Shown one piece after another: positions 57,418 to 64,000 of a stretch of DNA of 64,000 bases. Position 1 is the first letter of the stretch. Each line of letters opens with the position of its first letter. The DNA lies in assembly GCF_023898315.1 (NCBI RefSeq), contig NC_064615.1, forward strand, positions 735,923,450 through 735,987,449, given 5' to 3'. A model generated the notes under the pieces. That model saw only the letters and a program-made list of their open reading frames with translations, was not told the origin of the DNA and did no database searches. The stretch comes from Schistocerca nitens. Taxonomy: Eukaryota; Arthropoda; Insecta; Orthoptera; Acrididae. The position numbers were made by a program, and so were the translations under genes.

Positions 57418-58040
57418 ACGAGGGTTGTAACCTAAATAGTGGCAACTATTTATTCACAACCGATACAAAAGAGTTACATGTTTGCACCTGTTGCTGTCCT
57501 TCGAAGTAGTCACCAGCGTTGTGTAGAACCCGTTGCCAGTATCTGGAAGGCGTAGTATACCGTTAGCAGAGCCTTTTCTGTTGATGGTGCGAATGGAGCG
57601 GTCTAAAGTTGTGGTGATTCTCGTGTACGACTGTGATGATGCTATCATAACGCATTACGTTCCTCCACGACAGACCGTCAATGCACAGTATTACTGCTCG
57701 TATTTGGAGCATCACCTGCGACCAGTTTTGCGAAAGGAGCGGCAACACTTTCTGCGCAACCTACCCATCGTTTTGCACGACAATGGGCGGGCGCATACAG
57801 CGCATACTGTGGCTGCTCTGTTGGTCGATGGGACTGGGAAGTACCGTACCACCCACCATACTCCCTGGACTTAGGTCGATGTGACTTTGATTTGATTCCG
57901 AAGATGAAGGAACCACTTCGTGGCATTCGCTTCAGAACTGTTCCAGAGATTTGACAGGCACTAGACCGCTCCATTCGCACCATCAACAGAACAGGCTCTG
58001 CTAACAGTATACTACGCCTTCCACGTGCTAGGCACTGTCA
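57418..58040. mobile_element. Two mariner-like fragments head to head
   Basis: The left piece (57418 to about 57603) begins at TACGAGGGTTGTAACC and is the 3' end of a mariner-like element on the minus strand. The right piece (about 57604-58040) reads forward: LPIVLHDNGRAHTAHT, then CDFDLIPKMKEPLRGIRF. A 70-bp block at 57535-57603 is repeated inverted at about 57960-58028. The forward frame has a stop and lost Pro/Asp residues, so it is a fossil. Confidence 0.75.
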
Positions 58041-58059
58041 TTATATAGTGCGGCCTGAA

Positions 58060-59175
58060 AGTCCCTCTACACGTACAATTATTTCACTGTAACTTCAATA
58101 ACACTTAACAGCTATTCTAACACATCCGTATGTGAGCCACCAATATCCCTGCAGAGCGTGATGTGTAGGTCATCGTCCGATAGTTCACTAATGGCCATTG
58201 GCCGGAATTCCTGCAGGCCCAAGTCCACTTTGTTGTGGATTTGCATTGTGCTCCTTTTAATTCCAAGTTTTGCAGCAAGCTTCTGGTCGACATGCAGAGT
58301 GAACACATTACTGACGCACTGTCTTCATCGCATAATTCCCTTCCAGTTGATGGACGATAAGAGTGTGGGACATCGAACAGGCTCCCAGACGAAAAGCTTT
58401 CTTCTCTCTCACGATCAAAGTCAGACGATCTGGTGGCTTCTTACACAAACATTTTACAAATCTTGTCCATCATCTGTATGATATTTCCGTTCATTGACTG
58501 ACACACGTCAATAAGTGCTTGTCCAAAGTAAAGTTGCTGGAATCTGCCACCGTTCATCATCAAACACAGAAAACCGAACAATGCACAAAGTTTATACTGC
58601 TCCTCGGGCAGTCATGTAGCTTTTACGCGGCAATCACACTGCAGTTTACGCGAGAAGCAGCTACCGTATCAGTAGCCATAGTGGAAGGTTCAAATCCTAC
58701 ACATACCACCATGTTACACTGTTACATACATTTTGTTTAGCTGTATAGGGATTTCGTGGTAACCCTGTGTTTTGTTTGAAATAATTTATACATGATTCAC
58801 GTGGGCTATGTCCTGAAATGCACCTCGTAGCTTTCTTCTACCATTTAAACATTAATTTTGATCCTACAGAATTACTCCATAATAATACACCGAAACTTAG
58901 ATGGATGTGGAAGAATGTAAAATACTCATATGCGTATAACAGAAGCCAAACAGCACTGAGCCAGCAACTGAAGAAGTGTGGCCTCAAATATTACTATAAT
59001 GATAATTATGATATATTAATTTGAACACATGACGGTTAAGTCTGTAGCAACTGTACCAAAACATTTATGAGATGAGAAACGTATAAAAGTTTTAAAACTA
59101 TAAAGTTTTACAGCTATAAAAAAGTCAGCAAGACTTAAAGAAAATTAATTTCCATAAACTATGTGTACACGCAAT
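58060..59175. other. Intergenic stretch, nothing recognised
   Basis: Only short frames are present. I found no repeat ends. Confidence 0.4.
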
Positions 59176-59184
59176 ACACACACA

Positions 59185-59384
59185 GCCGGCCGTTGTGGCC
59201 GAGCGGTTCTAGGCGCTTCAGTCTGGAACCACGCTGCTGCTACGGTCGCAGGTTCGAATCCTGCCTCGGGCATGGATGTGTGTGATGTCCTTAGGTTAGT
59301 TAGGTTTAAGTAGTTCTAAGTGTAGGGGACTGATTACCTCAGATGTTAAGTCCCATAGTGCTTAGAGCCATTTGAACCATTTGA
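59185..59384 (+). repeat. SINE type A in an (AC)n target
   Basis: The flanks are ACACACACA at 59176-59184 and from 59385, consistent with a target duplication but not distinctive. The head is TTGTGGCCGAGCGGTTCTAGG, and the body is complete. Confidence 0.92.
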
Positions 59385-59599
59385 ACACACACACACATTA
59401 AATGAAGGCAAACTAGAGTTTTATCTACAGCGATAAAATTCTCTACCGTATCTTCTCCATCCATACATGTACTCATAAACTGTTAACATCAGGTGAAATA
59501 CTTCTTCATGTACAGTAATTTTGTTTCAGACATCAACCTGTAACACCGGAAATGCATATCCTCCTATTTCCGTCTATTGTACCATAATTTTTTCCTTAT

Positions 59600-61152
59600 T
59601 TTGTTACCTGAAGATATAACATTTCTGTGTCTTTATATATTGTAATTGTTTTAATATTTGTATATACATATATATTTATTCATTTATGTCGATGTATAAT
59701 TGGTTTGTTTTGTAAATATTATTTGTATTTTACGCTGGGTCTTGCCTAGGGAAAACTATGCTATCGAATGAATACATCGATAGGTCGTGTGAAGAACGAA
59801 AGTGTGTAGGATCTTTGGTAGTGTTAACTCTGCCGCGTGGAGCGCGGGCAGAGCAGGGAGAGTCTGGTTGGAGTAGTGCGATTGAGCAGGTGTGTTGTGT
59901 GACGCTCCCGCAAGTTGCCGGGCTTTCGGGGTTTGGCAGCATGTAATTGCGATCGACTGGCTATGGTAGTTTCTAGCACGGTGTCGCGGACGGGAAGCAT
60001 TAGCTGGCACACATCAAGAGCCCGTTTTCGCCTGGTGACCGTGTCGAGAAGAAGGCGCGCCAGCATCCAGCTTCTGCAACAGCGACGGCCGACAATGAGT
60101 GACTGTCGCCACCTCCTCGATCGACGACTTCAAACCTTCAATCAAACAACAAGGAAGACTAAAAGCACGTAAAGTTTCAGAACTGTATGGCAGACCTCAG
60201 CTTTTAAAATTGTTGCATCACAAAATTACAGCAACTTAGCGTGAACCTTTGTTGCTCATTGTCCCAATTGCATTGCCAAGCAGGGTCCCTTCCTTTTCCG
60301 AAATGAACCCGAGTGTCGTTGAAATTCAAACGCCAGCATTAAAATAATATAATTCAATTTCACTGCCTTAATTTCGAAGTTCAGTTAAAGTATTCATAGC
60401 TGGCTACAATATTTAGATTACACGAGCACAAATTAAGTGTGCGAGTTTTGTTAGCATATTTTAGCTTACCTGTGACTGCAGCTCAGCTTGGTACGTACTA
60501 AATTTTACTATTGTTAATTGTTCAGAATCATTTAATTCAAGTTCGAAGTTAAATCTCTTATTTCTAAATTACGTAGATTCAAGTAGCTTTTGAAATGATT
60601 GTTGAGGTAGCCCAAGACTAACTGCATTTTACTGAATTTCGATATGCTTCAGAAACAAAGTTCACTATTAATTTCAGTCACTAAACTAATTTTCAATTTT
60701 CCAGTTTTATTAATTCTTTTGCTAAATTAAGTCAGGGTGTAGCGAAATTTATTACTTCAGACAAACATTCAGTGTTCACACAACACGTGTCAACCCTCAG
60801 TTGCCACGCTTTTAGTGCTAATTATATGTGCAATAACCTCTCTTTTTCAGTTATTATAGTAATTGTCCATAGGACTGGCGACCATAATTTTCCCCAAATC
60901 TCAAATATCTAATTACCGCTAGTTAATTGTTAACGTAACGGCCGCACATTTACTTTCTTTATTAACTTTACCCCTTTTCAAAATTAATTTCCACCAGCTT
61001 CATTTGCCTTTTTCCTTTGATTTAGATGTAACCCTTTCCTCCCTCTTTACCGACAAATTGACTTCGGTGACGATTGCTTTTCCCAAATTTCCATTAGGTA
61101 CACGCGGTTTAATTTTTCAATGCCATTAAGGTCGATAAGTGAGGGGGAGATT
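59600..61152. other. Possible long LTR or LTR-element leader
   Basis: The region has a GC-rich block (59820-60130) inside AT-rich sequence and ends GGGGGAGATTACA near 61152. It lacks an intact frame. The composition and ending suggest an LTR, but I could not match a start with a duplication, so this is a guess. Confidence 0.25.
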
Positions 61153-62182
61153 ACAAACCTATCGGTGCACAGTTTCTCTTACTGTATAATATTTGCGTCT
61201 CCTACAATTAAGATCACTAAGAAGCGAACAGGTGCTTTATATACCACCTCTAAAATTCTCTTTTTCAAGAAGTCATTTTGAACATAAGCATAAGTTTTAC
61301 AACGTGTATTGTAAGGGCGATGGAAATTAAACCAGCCGATCCAGAGTTACTATGTGTTATATATTGTTCATTTCTGGTAGAATGCCGCTTACTTCCACAA
61401 TTCCAGAATCCAACTCCTACGAACGTGTCATTATTAACATTCTTTGTAGACAGCAGTGCACATTGCTTTTCTCGAATCTTTTTCCTATAAATAATGGAGA
61501 CTACATTTGCAGGAAGTCGTAAAATAATGTAAGCAGTCTAAAAGAAAAATATGCAGCAGCGATAAGAAGTTGTATTATTCAAGAATCCATAGTGATACAT
61601 GAACAAGCAGAGACTGCCATACTACCTAATTCTGTATCATCAGCTCGAGACGGATGGGTAATATCTGCAGGGATAGTGTGTTATTTATGACTTATTTGTG
61701 TAAATCTTTTGTATTGTTTGAAACGTCACCATTAGTAAAAAGTGAGTGGAAATTTACCATCCGTTTTCCTGCGTAGTGTCATTTGAACTTAATGTTTAAC
61801 CTTTGGATCAGCTTTTCGTGTCACAAAGAAGAACACTAAGAGATAGCACTGATTTTTATCCCTATTTTTTTTCTCTAACAACATTTTATAATTTGTTCAG
61901 TTTATCATTACACTGCTCACCACACCAATTATTTTTCTAGTTCAAAAGGAAGGAAAGTTGTTCTTCGTGTGTTTTCACAGCCTATGACCACGTGACTATC
62001 ACCGTCGGCTCATGGGGACTGAGCGCAGTTGCACGGTGCACAAAACTAGCCCTTTTGTCATGTCAACGTTCTGAGTGTTTTATAATTACAGGTTAAGTGG
62101 GGAACTGGAGATAAATTAAATGTTTGTACAATAACGGTTTTCCAAAAATATCGATTTAGTATTTATACAAACAAATAGTTTT
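61153..62182. other. Intergenic stretch, nothing recognised
   Basis: No supported feature. Confidence 0.4.
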
Positions 62183-62194
62183 ATCATTCAAATT

Positions 62195-62380
62195 GCCGGC
62201 CGGAGTAGCCGAGCGGTTCTAGGCGCTACAGTCTGGAACCGCGCGACCTCTACGCTCGCAGGTTCGAATCCTGCCTCGGGCATGAATGTATGTGATGTCC
62301 TTAGGTTAGTTAGGTTTAAGTAGTTCTAAGTTCGAGGGGACTGATGACCTCAGAAATTAAGTCCTATAGTGCTCAGAGCC
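62195..62380 (+). repeat. SINE type A with perfect 12-bp target duplication
   Basis: ATCATTCAAATT occurs at 62183-62194 and 62381-62392. The head is GTAGCCGAGCGGTTCTAGG. The body ends at CAGAGCC, slightly short of the usual CATTTGAACC. Confidence 0.95.
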
Positions 62381-62529
62381 ATCATTCAAATTTCGGATAA
62401 TCAACTTTGATAATAGGTACACTGGAACCTTAATTCCCCGGGGAAGTCATTGTTTTCCATACCTGGTTACTATTCGAAAGTTACTGGGTTACATGTTGTG
62501 GTGGAGGTAGTTTGAAACGTAAAATTTCA

Positions 62530-62724
62530 AAAAATGGCTCTGAGCACTATGGGACTTAACATCTATGGTCATCAGTCCCCTAGAACTTAGAACTACCTAA
62601 ACCTAACTAACCTAAGGACATCAAACACATCCATGCCCGAGGCAGGATTCGAACCTACGACCGTAGCGGTCACGCGGTTCTACACTGAAGTGCCTAGAAC
62701 CGCACGGCCACTCCGGCCGGCCGT
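62530..62724 (-). repeat. SINE type A with perfect 11-bp target duplication
   Basis: GTAAAATTTCA occurs at 62519-62529 and 62725-62735. Head and body are complete on the minus strand. Confidence 0.94.
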
Positions 62725-63039
62725 GTAAAATTTCACATCCTTAATAATTAAAACATTCACAAAATTGTGGTTGTCATTTTGTATTACCTCACTAATATAC
62801 ACCTAGTGCGCTAGCTTCGCTTACGCAACACTTGGGCTAAGGAAAGCTTCCGGCAAGGGAGCGCACTAGTAGAATGCACAAGAACGGTGCGCGGTAGTGT
62901 ACAAACACTGTTGTGCTAAACTTGCTTAAAACGTTAAAATTAAAAATTATTACGTTAAAAACCAGCTCATATTTAGTTGTATAAACCTTTCGATTTAAAA
63001 AAAAATGGCAACAGGCAATAAGTTACCTTCTAGAAAAGG

Positions 63040-63265
63040 TTGGTTGGTTGGTTGATTTGGGGAGGAGGGACCAAACGGCGAGATTATCGGTACCAATCGG
63101 ATTAGGGAAGGATTCCTTTCAAAGGACCCATCCCGGCATTAACCTAAGGCGATTTTGGAAAATCACGGAAAACTTAAATCAGGATGGGTGGACGAGGGTT
63201 TGAACAGTTGTCCTCACGAATGCGAGTTTAGTGTGCTTACCGCTGCGCCACCTCGCTCAGTCTAT
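63040..63265 (-). repeat. Different tRNA-derived SINE (type D)
   Basis: The minus strand reads GCGAGGTGGCGCAGCGGTAAG and CTGTTCAAACCCTCG as A and B boxes. CATCCTGATTTAAGTTTTCC and TGATTTTCCAAAATCGCC follow, then a body ending near a GGTTGGTTGGTTG run. It shares no body with types A to C. Confidence 0.8.
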
Positions 63266-63384
63266 ACTGAGGGTCATTATAGTAAAAACAAATTACGTAA
63301 ACTGAGAGCTAATGTGAAGAACAAACTACAGCAAAACGATTGTGGAGCGAGAAGGGGGTTAGAGGGGGAAATGGGGGTAGAGTA

Positions 63385-63410
63385 ATTTGGGGGGGGGGGG
63401 GGAAGGAGAT
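63385..63410 (+). repeat. G-run
   Basis: An uninterrupted run of about 14 G residues sits in G-rich surroundings. It may be a quadruplex former or a sequencing-length artefact. Confidence 0.7.
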
Positions 63411-63605
63411 GGTAAAAACGTTCACACCTCACAAATACATGTCAAAAAATATTAACATCAAAACCACTGCAAATACGTTTACATAATAACAAAGAAGAAA
63501 CACATGTACCACTAACATTAAACCTTCCATTCTGCAACTGACTCGCTGTTTATTACTTCTTCAGGAAGAATATAGAGGATGTTTAAGCACAGCTGTTACA
63601 AATTT

Positions 63606-64000
63606 TCAGAAGCCACAGACTACATGTAGATGGTGGGAAATCACATAGCAATGCACAATTAGAAACGCTTTCCTGGCGCAGTAGAGGCAAAACAAAATAA
63701 AAGAAAGGAAGAGACAACGATCGTCATCAAACAAGTATTTGAAACTACGACCGTGGACCGTGATGCAAGCCTCAAATATTTGACACATTGGAGATCCGAT
63801 GTTCTGGAAAATATCGGTCGCGTGCCGGACTTCTACAGCAGCTGCCACGTTGTACGCATCAAGTTCCTCAACACTGTCAACGGCGGTTTCGTACACCAGT
63901 GTCTTGACGTAGGTTATAGTCAAGGCAAGTGAGGTCTGATAATCTCGCTGGCCAATGCACTGGCCTAACCCGGCCGATCCATTATTGCCGATATATTGCT
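63606..64000 (-). pseudogene. Mariner-superfamily transposase C-terminal fragment, runs off the window
   Basis: On the minus strand, PVHWPARLSDLTCLDYNLR is followed after a frameshift by YVKTLVYETAVDSVEELDAY and ACITVHGRSFKYLF. This matches the [17 protein letters not shown] block and the following region of mariner-type transposases. The N-terminal part would lie beyond 64000. Confidence 0.7.

Noticed and set aside
59758..60172. Cluster of 62-85-codon frames on both strands
   Set aside because: They coincide with a GC-rich block, overlap in several frames and show no domain; more likely an LTR-type segment.
56231..64000. A second carboxylesterase downstream, as these genes often cluster
   Set aside because: No HGGGF, GxSxG or HADD blocks found on either strand after 56230.
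1..64000. CRISPR arrays, operons, riboswitches, bacterial or phage genes
   Set aside because: No regularly spaced direct repeats with unique spacers, and every coding feature is intron-split or transposon-derived; the window is insect nuclear DNA.

Overview
This is a eukaryotic, insect-type window, most likely from an orthopteran and plausibly the locust genus Schistocerca. That genus-level guess is inference from the repeat types and the very long introns; no species marker is present. There are no operons, ribosome binding sites or compact bacterial genes. One cellular gene is recognisable, and most of the rest is transposon-derived intron.

The gene is a carboxyl/cholinesterase-family carboxylesterase on the + strand. 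Ten coding exons (3018-3155, 11231-11362, 11513-11660, 19892-20077, 31787-31986, 32921-33086, 39072-39253, 42544-42676, 43379-43499, 56077-56230) join with GT-AG introns and matching phases. They give an uninterrupted 519-residue chain plus TAA. The nucleophile Ser (GQSAGG), catalytic Glu and catalytic His (HADD) are all present. The oxyanion-hole motif reads HGGCF instead of HGGGF, and the surroundings of the catalytic Glu are also unusual. The N-terminus, probably with a signal peptide, is not identified with confidence.

The introns range from 150 bp to 12.6 kb. Most large ones hold Tc1/mariner elements of several families. These include three nearly identical 1.42-kb copies, at 1.6 kb, 6.2 kb and 29.1 kb; the last has an intact 340-aa transposase. 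Older Tc1-like elements lie at 11.7, 14.1, 16.5, 18.0, 24.2, 27.2, 34.2, 35.8, 47.4 and 56.7 kb, with mariner fragments at 57.4 and 63.6 kb. Intron 6 holds a Penelope-like element split by two Tc1 elements. Intron 9 holds a decayed non-LTR retrotransposon, a long palindromic foldback, and an inverted pair of Penelope-type terminal regions with a hammerhead-like motif. At least fourteen tRNA-derived SINEs are scattered through the window, many with clear target-site duplications. Two larger SINE composites each combine inverted and direct units inside a single target duplication.

Downstream of the gene (56.2-64 kb) I see only repeats and fragments, with no second cellular gene. Much of the window's interest lies in layered insertions that give a relative history, and in the altered active site of the esterase.
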